Source: Agelaius tricolor
Lineage: Eukaryota > Chordata > Aves > Passeriformes > Icteridae
Reading direction: 5' to 3'
Assembly (NCBI GenBank): GCA_023055355.1
Contig: JALJCS010000029.1
Span: 1,488,001-1,552,000 of the forward strand
Length of the DNA stretch: 64,000 nt
In this document: piece by piece, positions 12,238 through 22,712 of the stretch
Position numbering within the stretch: position 1 is the stretch's first letter
Layout of the letters: each line of letters starts with the position of its first letter
The notes under the pieces: generated by a model
The model's database searches: none
Seen by the model: the letters and a program-made list of their open reading frames with translations, nothing else
Told to the model about the DNA's origin: nothing
Program-made: the position numbers and the translations under genes

Positions 12238-12723
12238 TACTGTGTCCAGCTCTGGGGTTTCCCATGAAAGAAGGACCTGGAGCTGCAGGAGCCAGTCCAG
12301 AGGAGGCCACAGAGCTGCTCCAGGGCTGGAGCCCCTCTGGAGCCAGGCTGGGAGAGCTGGGGGTGCTCACCTGGAGAGGAGAAGGCTCCAGGGAGAGCTC
12401 AGAGCCCCTGCCAGGGCCTGAAGGGGCTCCAGGAGAGCTGGAGAGGGACTGGGGACAAGGCATGGAGGGACAGGACACAGGGAATGGCTCCCAGTGCCAG
12501 AGGGCAGGGATGGATGGGATCTTGGGAATTGGGAATTGTTCCCTGGCAGGGTGGGCAGGCCCTGGCACAGGGTGCCCAGAGCAGCTGGGGCTGCCCCTGG
12601 ATCCCTGGCAGTGCCCAAGGCCAGGTTGGACATTGGGGTTTGGAGCAGTCTGGGGCAGTGGAAGGGAGTGGAATGGGATGGGCTTTAAGATCTCTTCCAA
12701 GCCAAACCATTCCCTGGATTCCA
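12238..12723 (+). mobile_element. CR1 LINE 3' fragment (about 480 bp), plus strand
   Basis: One of the longest CR1 pieces here. It opens with TGTGTCCAGCTCTGGGG, passes through the conserved GGAGAGGAGAAGGCTCCAGG and GGGCAGGCCCTGGCACAGGG blocks, and ends with CTTCCAAGCCAAACCATTCC. It is nearly identical, in inverted orientation, to 18580-18890. Open frames here are chance frames in the 3' part of the element. Confidence 0.9.
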
Positions 12724-12815
12724 TCAGTCAATTCACATCTATCCCTCCTATCCTCACACATTCCAGGGATGTTTGCTGTTGTATTGTGCTCAGTCCATGG
12801 GGAGAAAACAGGGTA

Positions 12816-13085
12816 TGACAGATCACAGAATCTCCTGAGCTGGAGGGACCCACCAGGATCATCCAGTCCCACCCCTGGCCCTGCCCAGATCCCCAACAGC
12901 CCCACCCTGGGCATCCCTGGCAGTGCTGCCCAACCCCTCCTGGAGCTCTGGCAGCCTTGGGGCTGTGCCCATTCCCTGGGCAGCCTGGGCAGTGCCAGCA
13001 CCCTCTGGGGGAAGAACCTTGCTCTAAATCCAGCTTGAACCTCCCCTGGCACAGCTCCAGCCATTCCCTCATGTGTCACTGGGCA
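12816..13085 (-). mobile_element. CR1 LINE 3' fragment, minus strand
   Basis: ATCACAGAATCTCCTGAGCT and ATCATCCAGTCCCACCCCTG show the reversed 3' end of a different CR1 subfamily. The right part has GAACCTCCCCTGGCACAGCT. It lies tail to tail with the preceding plus-strand CR1. Confidence 0.85.
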
Positions 13086-13217
13086 CCACAGAGGTCTCTT
13101 CATGGAGATGTTTTTCCGCTTTACTCCAGAGGTGCCTTGGAGTTTAATTCCAGCATCCAAACCCTTCCACACAATGGTATCTCACACTCTGTACAAAACA
13201 GGCGGGGGAACCAGAGA

Positions 13218-13285
13218 AAGACAGAATGCTTGGGTTGAAAGGGTCCTTAAAGATCAAAACCCACCTGTCCTGGGAGAGCTGTGCT
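13218..13285 (-). mobile_element. Short CR1 3' remnant, minus strand
   Basis: AGAATGCTTGGGTTGAAAGG followed by GTCCTTAAAGATCAAAACCC is the reversed CR1 tail. Very short and diverged. Confidence 0.6.
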
Positions 13286-14764
13286 TGGATTTCTGCTCAC
13301 CCTGGTGCTGATGGTGGCTGAGTGTGGCCAGGCTGGCCCCTGGTGCTCTATGGGACTGTCCAGGGATAATGTCCAACACTCCACATGGTTCAGATGAGGT
13401 GTGAGGGATTTACTCACACCCTGGAGTAGTGACTGCATGGCATTACAGGAGGTGCATTTTCCTTTTTTCTCTTATCAAGCCCTATTTGATTTTCTGTGTA
13501 TTTTTCTGCTGCTTTTTGAGCACTGTGTTGGAGTTGTCAAAGGGGTGATTTAGAATAGCAGAGGAAAAAAAGAGAATCAGATAGAAAAATACTCTTTAAA
13601 CAGGGCTTTCCTGTCTTTACTTTGATCATTACTTTAGGATATTTATGCTTGGGTAAAGAAACCACTCTGTGAAGAATGTACTTTTTTTGCTCTGAAGCCA
13701 CAGTTGAGGATGAGACAGGAAAGCAGGAGAAGATGGGAAGTGTGTGGGAGGATAATTAGTACATTTAGCAAGATAAAGCTGGAATGAGGCAAAATAGGCC
13801 ATATAAATACATTTATGCTGTCAGAGTAATTAGGTAGAAAACATTTCCCTGTTTAGGAAGATTTGCCAACCTGAAATTTCAGATAGAAAAAAATCAAATC
13901 TTCACATGTATCAAAAGGCAAGGCAGGTCTGGAAGATGTCCCATTACCAGACAAGCTGCTGTGAGTAATGGCCTGGGTAATGAGAGTGAAGTGGGGCTTG
14001 GACCAGCAGGATAATTTAGGAACTGGTGCAGGGACTGGCTGTTGGTGACTGGAGCTGAGAGATGTGGTCAAAGCTTTTCTTTATAGTGAGGCAGTATCTC
14101 GGAGTTTCATCAGCTTTTAATTTCTTCAGGATTTGTCCCAAGGATATTTGAGTCTTAGAATTATTGTTTTTTAATCAAACATGGCCATGTTTCACAGGGA
14201 AATGAGCCTCCTGCTCCTTGCCCTTGGCCATTAGACAGACTTGCACCCACTGCACACATTCCATGAAGGTGCCGCTGGTCCTGGGGCTTTGCCCTCGTTT
14301 GATTTGCTAAATTGCACCAACATCAGAAATTAACAGACATGAAAGTGAGGTGGTTTAGGAAGGGGAAAAAAAAGTAATTCCTAATACCGTCAGGAAAAAG
14401 TTGTCAGATGTAACAGTGCTTTGGAGGATTAATGGGCTTTTGCCATGGCCGAGTGTGAGCAGCAGCAATTCCCATTACCTGTGTCTGGCTGCCTTCCCCA
14501 GGGATTTAACCTGAAATTCTGTCTTGGGAAAACGTGACAGGATCACCAGCTGTCCTTGGAACAATGACACAACCTCTGGCAGGAAAAGCAGCAGCCTTCC
14601 CACTGCCTTACAACTCCTGGCTAAAGCCTTGGTCAGTGTTCCTGCCATCCCTTGTCTCCTGGAGACTCCTGCAGATGTGAGCTCCTCATCCCACCTGGAT
14701 CACTGGGCCACTTGGTTGTCTTGGATCACAGGGGAGAGGGTCTGCTAATGATGCTCAACTTGCT

Positions 14765-14992
14765 TGTACTTTATCTTATAATAACTAAGTTATGTTCAAT
14801 ATATAAATACAGTTATACATTTATTGTATTTTATATTATGGGTGTAGTTTATTATATGAATATCACAATATTTATTATACAAGTAAAGCACTCATATTTA
14901 TATGCATATATTTAGATACATACTGCAATATAATTATATCTATTAGGTGAATAATACTGTTGTAATTAATATTAAGTAATTAATATTTTGAA
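14765..14992. repeat. AT-rich low-complexity tract
   Basis: About 225 bp of mostly A/T with TATATAAATA, TTATTATAC and TAATTAATATT motifs and no clear unit. A CR1 fragment begins about 35 bp later. Confidence 0.8.
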
Positions 14993-15027
14993 GCATAGAG
15001 AAGGAGCTGTAGGGAGCAGCTGTGTTT

Positions 15028-15405
15028 TGTTGTCCAGGGAGGTGGAAAGGGCTCAGCCTGGAGCAAAGGAGGCTCAGGCTGTGGCTCTGCAGAACTCCTG
15101 CCAGGAGGGGACAACTGGGGGGCTTGGGCTGTGCTCCAGGGAACAGGGACAGGAGGAGAGGGAACGGCCTCAAGTTGCTCTAGGGGAGGTTTAGATTGGA
15201 TATCAGGGAGAATTTCTTTCTGGAAAGGGCTGTCCAGCCCTGAGACAGCTGCCCAGGGCCAGTGGTGGAGTCCACATCCCCAGGGGGATTTCAGATCCAC
15301 GTGGATGTGACGCTTGTGGACATGGGTTGTGGCAGTGCTGGAGGAATGGTTGGACTCCATGATCTCATAGGCTTTTTCAACCTCAACAATTCTGTGATTC
15401 TCCAT
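15028..15405 (+). mobile_element. CR1 LINE 3' fragment (about 375 bp), plus strand
   Basis: The blocks AACAGGGACAGGAGGAGAGG, AGGGGAGGTTTAGATTGGAT and GGTTGGACTCCATGATCTCA, then AACAATTCTGTGATTCTCC, follow the older CR1 consensus. It follows directly on a 220-bp AT-rich tract. Confidence 0.9.
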
Positions 15406-16994
15406 AATTCCTTTGACTGGCCGTGAAATGTATGAGAAACCCTCAGGGCAGGGCCAAGGACAGGCAAGTTTCTGTCACCCTCTGTGAGAGATGCCAGAAA
15501 CTCCTCTGTCAGCTCAGATTGGTGACATTTGGATATTTGTGATTGTCCCAATATTTTCCTGAAGAAGCTCCTGTTTGTTCCCTGTGGCTTGATCCTGTCT
15601 CAGCTCTGCACTAACCGTGTCCCTAAAGCCTCTTGCAGGAGCCAGGCCCTGGTGCTCACACAGCATCACCTTTGAGGTCTTTGCTTTCTGCTGGCTCCCA
15701 ACCAGGACATCATTATCCAAGGAATTTAGATGAAACCTGGGAGGTGCTGTGTAGGGGACTGAAATCGGCTCCAAAAATTGTAGGAGTTATTTTACAGGGT
15801 TTTGCTGCTCTCTGGAGTGTTATTCCCTGGCTGTGTCCCAGGTCAGTGTAGCTCCACACTGACTCCACTCCTCTGATGCAAGAGGGGGGGTCTCAGTTGG
15901 ATTAGTTTAATTAAAGTATAAAAGTTTACACCATTACCTGCACAGACAGGTTTGGAGTTTGGGAAGGATGATCTGCTCCTCCTATTTGGAAACAAGATTA
16001 TTTTTCCAGCTTACAGTTCTCATTAATTAATTGTCATCTAATTACTAAATGCCTCCCCCATTAAATTATAACCTTAACACTTATTCTGTTGGGGAGGGGG
16101 ATTTATTTGAGCTTTTTTATTTTCTTTTATGTTTTGTTTTCTCTTTTTTACATATTTTTATTTTATTGTGAGCTCTCTGCCACAGCCCTGTGTTACTCAC
16201 TTGCTGTGATGTGCATGAGTGAGATCAGGGCATTCATGGCTCTATGAAGCAGAAGTTGAAGTAAGTTCCACAGACAAATCAAATCCACGATTCCCAGGCT
16301 TCTCACAAATCACCCTTTGACCAGGAGAGCTGGATGATGGGGTTGACATCACTCAGGGAACGAGGAGATGAAAGTTAAAGCTGCTGAATGAGCTTCCTTT
16401 GACATCTGGGGCACCTGGTCTTACCTGGTCAGGATTGGCTCATTGTTAGTAGCCAACAATCCCTGTCTTCTCAACAGATTTATGTAGTGCTTTCCTGAGA
16501 TGATTTTTCACAGCTTTTGCTATTTGTAAGAGGAGCACACAAAACTCTGCAGTGGTTGGAAGTAAAAAAATTATTGCACACATCTCAAGAGTTATCTTTT
16601 AATTATTTTTAATTCTGAATGTGCTGTATCATAACTCAGCCTCCTGCTTTGCCGTTGTTCTTCCCTACAAGAGGAATGACCAATAAATTTTGCTCTGCAG
16701 GAGACCCCTGTAATTAGTCCCTTATCACGCAGCTTGCCAGAGATGAGCCTCAGACATGAACTAGAAGCATTTTTATGTTAAAGCTCCTTGTAGATGTGAT
16801 CAGCAAAGTCTTGGCCTGCAAGCACTGCTCTTTTGGGCAAAAAGAGCCCAAAACTTGTGGTACAAGTTTGCTGGTAGAGGAAAAATTACCTGTGTTGAAC
16901 TCATCATCAGCTCTCAGTGAGTGTGTGCAGGGTGAAGGCTCCCAGACTTGTCCCCAGCCATGTAAAGACAAATTTGAGCCATGCCTTGGCCTTG

Positions 16995-17148
16995 CTGCCC
17001 AGAGGAGCTGTGGCTGCTCTGTCCCTGGAAATGTCCAAGGCCAGGTTGGAGCAGCCTGGGACTGTGGAAGGAGTCCCTGCCCAAGAAACCAGATGAGCTT
17101 TAAGGTCCCTTCCAACCCAAACCATTCTGGGATTCCCTGATTCTGTAA
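16995..17148 (+). mobile_element. CR1 LINE 3' fragment, plus strand
   Basis: GCCCAGAGGAGCTGTGGCTG, TCCCTGGAAATGTCCAAGGC and CCCTTCCAACCCAAACCATT, ending GATTCTG. Confidence 0.85.
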
Positions 17149-18519
17149 TGTTTTCAAGACTCTGCATTATCCATGCACACAAAGTATGGTGTGACTGGTT
17201 TTAAGGCTTTCTTTGTGTATCATGAAATGCTACCAATGAAAAGTTTAGGATACTCTAAAGCCAATTTATAAAATTTGTCATATCCACTCATCCTAAGCAT
17301 ATATATTCCAACAATAAATGAACCTAATGGGATCTAATGCCTCATAATTGTTCATCAAGCTCAGGAGGTTTGACAGCCAATTTCAATGTGAAGAAGGAAC
17401 ATTGCAGATTATACATTATAAAGTATATGCTTTTAACTCTGATCACTTGCAATAAATGCTATTTACAGATTATTTACCTCAGGAAAACACACTGGCACAG
17501 TTACAGGGATATCCACCAGACCCTGCTGGCTGCTCTGTTATTTAAGAACACAAAAATCAATGTCCCACTTCGGAGCCAACCAGATTCTGCCCGTGAGTCA
17601 TGTTCAGAGTCCAGTAAGGTCAGGAGAGGCCTCTGCTTTGTGCTTGGATTTCAAATCAAGCCTGGGGGCAACTGTGCTTTCCAGGATGTTCTGTTTACAA
17701 GGAATGCAGCAGCAGGAAAGGCTTTTAAACATCAGGACATCCATGATTTTTGAGAGAGCTTTGTTGCGTGTCTATTAACAAAGCAAAATACAAACTGAAC
17801 CAGGTGGGGCAGGGAACATGAGCGAATATTCATCTTTGGGGGCATTTTGCGGTGAGGACAGCTGGACTGCAGGATAAACCCCAGAGATTTTCCTGTGTAA
17901 ACAGTTTCTGTCTCCGTCTCAGTCAGCACGAGGCTGCCGTGGGAGAGGAGCAGTGTTCAGCTGGTTTTTAGAGTTCCCCTCTGAAATCAGGGACAGGTGC
18001 ATGGCCCATGGCCAGCAGTGGGCTGGAATGTCCCTTCTCCCCACAGTAAGATTGTGTGAGCAGGGCTGAGGAGGGGCTGGCTGGGAGGTGTGAAGCCCCT
18101 GAATGGGATCCTGAGGATGGTCCCCAGGCAGGAGTGCCTCGGGAAGGAAGATTGCTGTGCCCCAGTGCCCTGCTCACAGCTCCAGCTGATCTCTGCTCCT
18201 CCTGAGGTCTGTGCAGAGCCCGGCCTGGTGTCGTGTGTGAGGGGGAGGGTGATGAATTCACCCCCTGCCTTTCTCTTCCCCACGTTCTGCTGCACAGTCA
18301 GGCCCTGAGTTCCTCTCAGGGAGCTCTGTAGTTGCCTCTTGGTGGTTTTGTTACCTGGCTGTTGTTTTTTTGGGGCCTGTGGTGATGAGCTTTGCTACTG
18401 ATACACTCAGTGAAGGGACATCTGAAATTCCCTTGGGGCCGGGGGGTCCATGTGCCCTCAGGGAGCACAGGGGAGATTAGAGCATAGAAACCTTTCTCCA
18501 GGAATAGGAAACCTACATT

Positions 18520-18975
18520 TGATTCATAGAATCTCAGAATTGGGTTGGGTTAGAAGAGCCCTTAAAGCTCATCCCATTCCACCCCTGCCATGGCAGGGAC
18601 ACCTTCCCAGCCCCATCCAGCCTGGCCTTGGGCACTGCCAGGGATCCAGGGGCAGCCCCAGCTGCTCTGGGCACCCTGTGCCAGGGCCTGCCCACCCTGC
18701 CAGGGAACAATTCCCAATTCCCAATATCCCATCCAGCCCTGCCCTCTGGCAGTGGGAGCCATTCCCTGGGTCCTGTCCCTCCATGCCTTGTCCCCAGTCC
18801 CTCTCCAGCTCTCCTGGAGCCCCTTCAGGCCCTGCAGGGGCTCTGAGCTCTCCCTGGAGCCTTCTCCTCTCCAGGTGAGCACTTAGAGTTCTCTCAGCCT
18901 TTCCTTACAGAAGAGCTGCTGCGGCCTTTGGATCATCTTTGTGGCCTCTTTGACCCAGAGCTCCTCATACCTGGC
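18520..18975 (-). mobile_element. CR1 LINE 3' fragment (about 450 bp), minus strand
   Basis: It begins with the reversed tail TTCATAGAATCTCAGAATTG and runs through CCTGCCATGGCAGGGACACC and GGGCACCCTGTGCCAGGGCC. It is a near-identical inverted partner of 12380-12640 and of 30475-30640. It ends about 1.4 kb before the first PX exon. Confidence 0.9.
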
Positions 18976-20180
18976 AAACATGGCAAATATCTACATTGTG
19001 TGTGAGCCTTCCCTTTCTGTATGCTTTGGCTTTCCTTTGGCTGTTTCAAAACTCAGCAGCACTTCAGATGCGACATTTGATAGCAAAGAATGATGATAAA
19101 GGTGGGGGGGAAGGTGCAATACAGAAGCAATGGTTGTGTTTAATCACATTAATGGCAGCAGCCTATGCTGGTAATAAATTGTACAAATCTAAAGACCTTC
19201 TCTGGACCAGGAATGTTGTTACTTACCTGTGTACAGCCATCAGGAAAGAAGTCAGAATTCCAGGAGCTGGGTTGGTGGAGAGAGAGGGCTGAATCTGTGC
19301 AGTGGGACTTCCCTACAGAGAGAAGGGAGATTCTGGCAGAGCAAAGTTAAATAAATTCCAGGTGTCATGGTCATTTGTATGGAGAGAACTTTGCCTTCTT
19401 TGTCCCTTTTTCATGAGATGTCTCTCACTACCCACTTCTGATTTTCACTTGCTTACATCCATTAAATACAACAACTTGGGATTCTTCTCCTCAGCCTTTT
19501 TTCATTTCTGCTTTCATTTGTTTCAGGATTTTTTTATTGCTCTTGACTAATTAGGATTTTTTTACAGCCTTTTAAATTTTATGTACACATTTCCTTTATT
19601 TATTTGCTTTGCAAACAGTCTTAACTTACTTAGGATTATTTGTAATTTCTGCTCTCAGAGAAGATCATTAAACATTAGCCATTTTAGTGGGTTAACAGGG
19701 CCAGGAGTGGGATGCTCCAGGCTCGGTCCATATGCAGCAATGTCTCCTCACTGCTCTCACACAAACACATCCTGATGATGCTCTTAATGACTCTGGGTGT
19801 GATGAATGGTGCCATAAAACTCTGCTGGGTGAATTGCTTGACAGCACTGAAATTGGGAGATATGTTTTATTATTTAATGTCTGCCTGAATGTATAAAATA
19901 AAAAACTAAAAACATGTGGGGAGGGGGTATGGAGAAGCTCTGTTCTATATTCACTATCCATGAATATTTATAGAGATATTTTCAGTGAACAATTAATTTT
20001 GCAGACTTCTAAGCTGGAGGGTTTAATTCCTGCCTTGAACTGTTTGCCTCCCTGTAACTGTTTTATTTTTGAACTGTATTTTTATTTTTAACGTGTCAGG
20101 TGAGGTTCCAGAATCCGGTGGCATTGCAGGGTCTGTGTGTGCTGAGTGCCTCCCCTGGGGCAGCTCCAGCCAGACAAGCC

Positions 20181-20229
20181 CTTCCCTGATTCCCTGATGC
20201 CCTGATTCCCTGATTGCCTGGTTCCCTGG
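20181..20229. repeat. CCCTGATT short tandem repeat
   Basis: Five to six imperfect 8-10 bp units (TTCCCTGAT, GCCCTGATT, GCCTGGTT) about 110 bp before the first PX exon acceptor. Confidence 0.8.
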
Positions 20230-20335
20230 GACTCAGCATGTCTGCTGTGGGTGCTGAGCTCCATGTGCTGCTCTGGGCTGGTTTGTGCCCTCACTGACTG
20301 CTCCTCTCTCCTCTCCTCTCCTCCCTGCCCTGCAG

Positions 20336-20422
20336 CTCTCACTCCCAGAGGAACAGAACGAAGTGACGAGGAATGGCTGTGAGTCCAAGGAGCTGGTGTA
20401 CCTGGTGCAGATCTCCTGTCAG
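20336..20422 (+). CDS. ARHGAP32: ARHGAP32 coding exon: N-terminal part of PX domain
   Basis: This 87-nt exon encodes 29 residues (LSLPEEQNEVTRNGCESKEL, then VYLVQISCQ) and is phase 0 at both ends. A pyrimidine-rich tract ending in CTGCAG precedes it and the donor is CAG|GTAAAT. It contributes the first beta strands of the PX fold; ESKELVYLVQI is the characteristic strand before the phosphoinositide-binding motif. Against human ARHGAP32 as I recall it, the differences are few: Ser to Pro at residue 4, Met-Lys to Thr-Arg near the middle, and Ala to Ser before the final Cys-Gln. The preceding exon, which should encode the start of the protein, was not found in the upstream 20 kb. The exon stands alone between long introns, with inverted CR1 copies about 1.4 kb upstream and 10 kb downstream. 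Confidence 0.92.
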
Positions 20423-22048
20423 GTAAATGCCCTGTTTTCTCTCCCCAGCCTGGCTTTCATTCTCTTTCCCACACAGCCCCAGAATGTTGGGATGTGATGC
20501 TTCCCTGTGGTGTGTCTGGGGTTTTCCACCTCTTCCCTGGCTCGGTCCCCGAGGGCTGCTGCCTGTGGTGCTGCCACCAGCATGTTTTAGGAGAGAAGGA
20601 TTGAGGGGAGAAGAATGAGAGTGTGAAGGAAATAATCCTCACTGATGGCCAGGGATGAGCCCAGAGACAGGAGTGGATGTGCCCAGGCTGAGCTCACTCT
20701 GGGGGGAGCATGGACACCTGGACACACCAGTGACCCCACCAGGGAGAATCCCAGCCAGAGGTTTGTTCCCTCAGTGTGCTGCCAGGAGTGTTGATCTCCT
20801 CCCAGACACTTGGCGTGGAATTCTCATCTCGGGATGCTTTGGGCAGAGGAATCTGCTGCTCTGTCCCACGAATTCTTCATCTGCTGATCTGTGTGCCCTT
20901 GTAAAATGCTGCCTAATGGGTGTGTTTTAGTATGCTCAGTGAGTCACCCTTTGTGGGAGATGCAGGGTGCTGGCAGGTTCAGTGGGAGTTACTGCCTGTG
21001 TTGGGTTGTTTTCCTGGGTTCAGGACAGCAGCTCTTTCCATGATTCACCTCAGCACCCCCTGAGCATCCATCTTAGCAGTGAGTACACACTGACAGGTGG
21101 TGAATTTGCAGGGTCCCTGCTCTGCTGCCTCAGCTCTGTGCTCAGAGTGGGGTGTTGTGAGAGCTGAGGAACACAGCATCCTGCATCCCACATCTCAAGG
21201 AGCAGAGCCTCTTACCCTGTTCTGGAGGTGGAGCTTGGCCAGGCTGAGCTCCAACAGTGTTAATTCCAGCAGGAATTATAATAATAGTATATTAATATAA
21301 TAATTCCTCTCTGTGGGCAGCTTTCACATGTTCCTGTGCATGTTTATGAACGTGCTCTTGGGAGAGGAAAGAGAGGCTCAAGGTGGACATCTCTCAGATT
21401 TGCCAGTGTTTTGGCATTTTTTGGGACTGTTGTAACCCCCTGGATCCAGTCTGGCCCAAAAGCAGCACTGCCCAGCCCAGCAGCCCAGGCTGACAGGCAG
21501 CACAGCAGACCCTGGGCGTGGGCACACGTCTGTCCCAGCCACAGCAGGGCAGTGCCTGGCAAAGGGACTTGCAGGGGACTGTAGGAAGTTGGAATTTCAG
21601 TGTGTTTGGAGCCCTCACATTTGGGGTACATTTGCAGTGCTCAGTGGAGGGATGAGCCCTGGATTATTCCCTGGCTGTTGCTGGTGAGCCTGGAGAACAT
21701 GGCAGTTTTTCAGTAGCTCCAGAGCACATCACTTCTGATCCTTCCCCCACCTGACTGACAGCACCCTGATTCACAGGGTGGCCTCAGGTATAATTGTGTA
21801 TCAGACCCTGCAGAGTACCCCTGTGCAGGAGGGAGGCCCAGGAGCAGCAGAGAGCTGGGATGGGGAGCAATGGAGGTGAGGCCTGACCCTGCTCCTCTGG
21901 TGCCTTGCTCCCACTCTCCAGAGCTTTGCTGGGATGTGTCTGAGGGTACAGGCATGGATTTCATCTGAGTGGGGACAATGGGGGGAATTCTGTTAGCCTT
22001 GGACATGGGAATTGTAGCCACTGTGCACCAGGCCCAGCTCCTGAGAAA

Positions 22049-22319
22049 TTCCCTTCCCTTCCCTTCCCTTCCCTTCCCTTCCCTTCCCTTCCCTTCCCTT
22101 CCCTTCCCTTCCCTTCCCTTCCCTTCCCTTCCCTTCCCTTCCCTTCCCTTCCCTTCCCTTCCCTTCCCTTCCCTTCCCTTCCCTTCCCTTCCCTTCCCTT
22201 CCCTTCCCTTCCCTTCCCTTCCCTTCCCTTCCCTTCCCTTCCCTTCCCTTCCCTTCCCTCCCCTCCCCTCCCCTCCCCTCCCCTCCCCTCCCCTCCCCTC
22301 CCCTCCTCTTCCCTTCCCT
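22049..22319. repeat. CCCTT / CCCCT pentanucleotide array (about 270 bp)
   Basis: About 42 perfect CCCTT units up to 22258 are followed by about nine CCCCT units and a degenerate end. It is strictly pyrimidine on the plus strand. Its sharp change of unit at 22259 suggests a point mutation that spread by slippage. Confidence 0.97.
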
Positions 22320-22384
22320 CTGTAACTGGACTCAAATTCAAACCCTGGGATTTGGCCTCATACATTAAAGAATGGTTGTAGAAC

Positions 22385-22712
22385 CATCCTTTGTCTCCCT
22401 TTCTTCCTCTTTTTCATGTTTTCATTTTATTTTTACTTTATTTTCTTTCCCTTTTCCCCTTTTCCTTTTCTCTCTCCTTTTTCTCTTCCCCTTTTCTCTC
22501 TTTTCCTCTTTCCCATTTTCTTCTTTCCCCCTTTCCCTTTTTCCTCTTTCCCTTTTTTCTTTCTCCTTTTTCTCTTTCTTCTTTTCCCTCTTTTCCTCTT
22601 TCCCCTCTTATTTTTTGCCCTTTCCCCCTCTTTCCCTTTTCTCTTTTTTTCCCTTACATTTCCTGTATTTTTTCCTTCTTTTTTCTCTTATATTTTTCTA
22701 TTCTTCTGTTAT
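22385..22712. repeat. Polypyrimidine tract (about 325 bp)
   Basis: Almost unbroken C/T sequence of TTTCCC and CTCTTT blocks on the plus strand, with few purines. It follows the CCCTT array after 65 bp of ordinary sequence. In pre-mRNA it would be a long CU-rich segment of the kind bound by PTB. All three forward frames are open by composition only. Confidence 0.9.

Larger units (their letters stand above)
1..20335 (+). other. Upstream intron sequence (no coding exon recognised)
   Basis: Apart from the 352-bp duplication, CpG island, CCCTT array and CR1 fragments listed separately, I see AT-rich unique sequence without supported genes. I looked for the exon that should precede LSLPEEQNEV (recalled in human as ending near CAHFHYENVEFGSIQ) and did not find it, so it probably lies before position 1. 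The long frames in this stretch come from the repeats. Confidence 0.7.

Noticed and set aside
12399..13172. 257-codon minus-strand open frame
   Set aside because: It spans two oppositely oriented CR1 3' ends and a short gap; the frame follows the repeat's composition.
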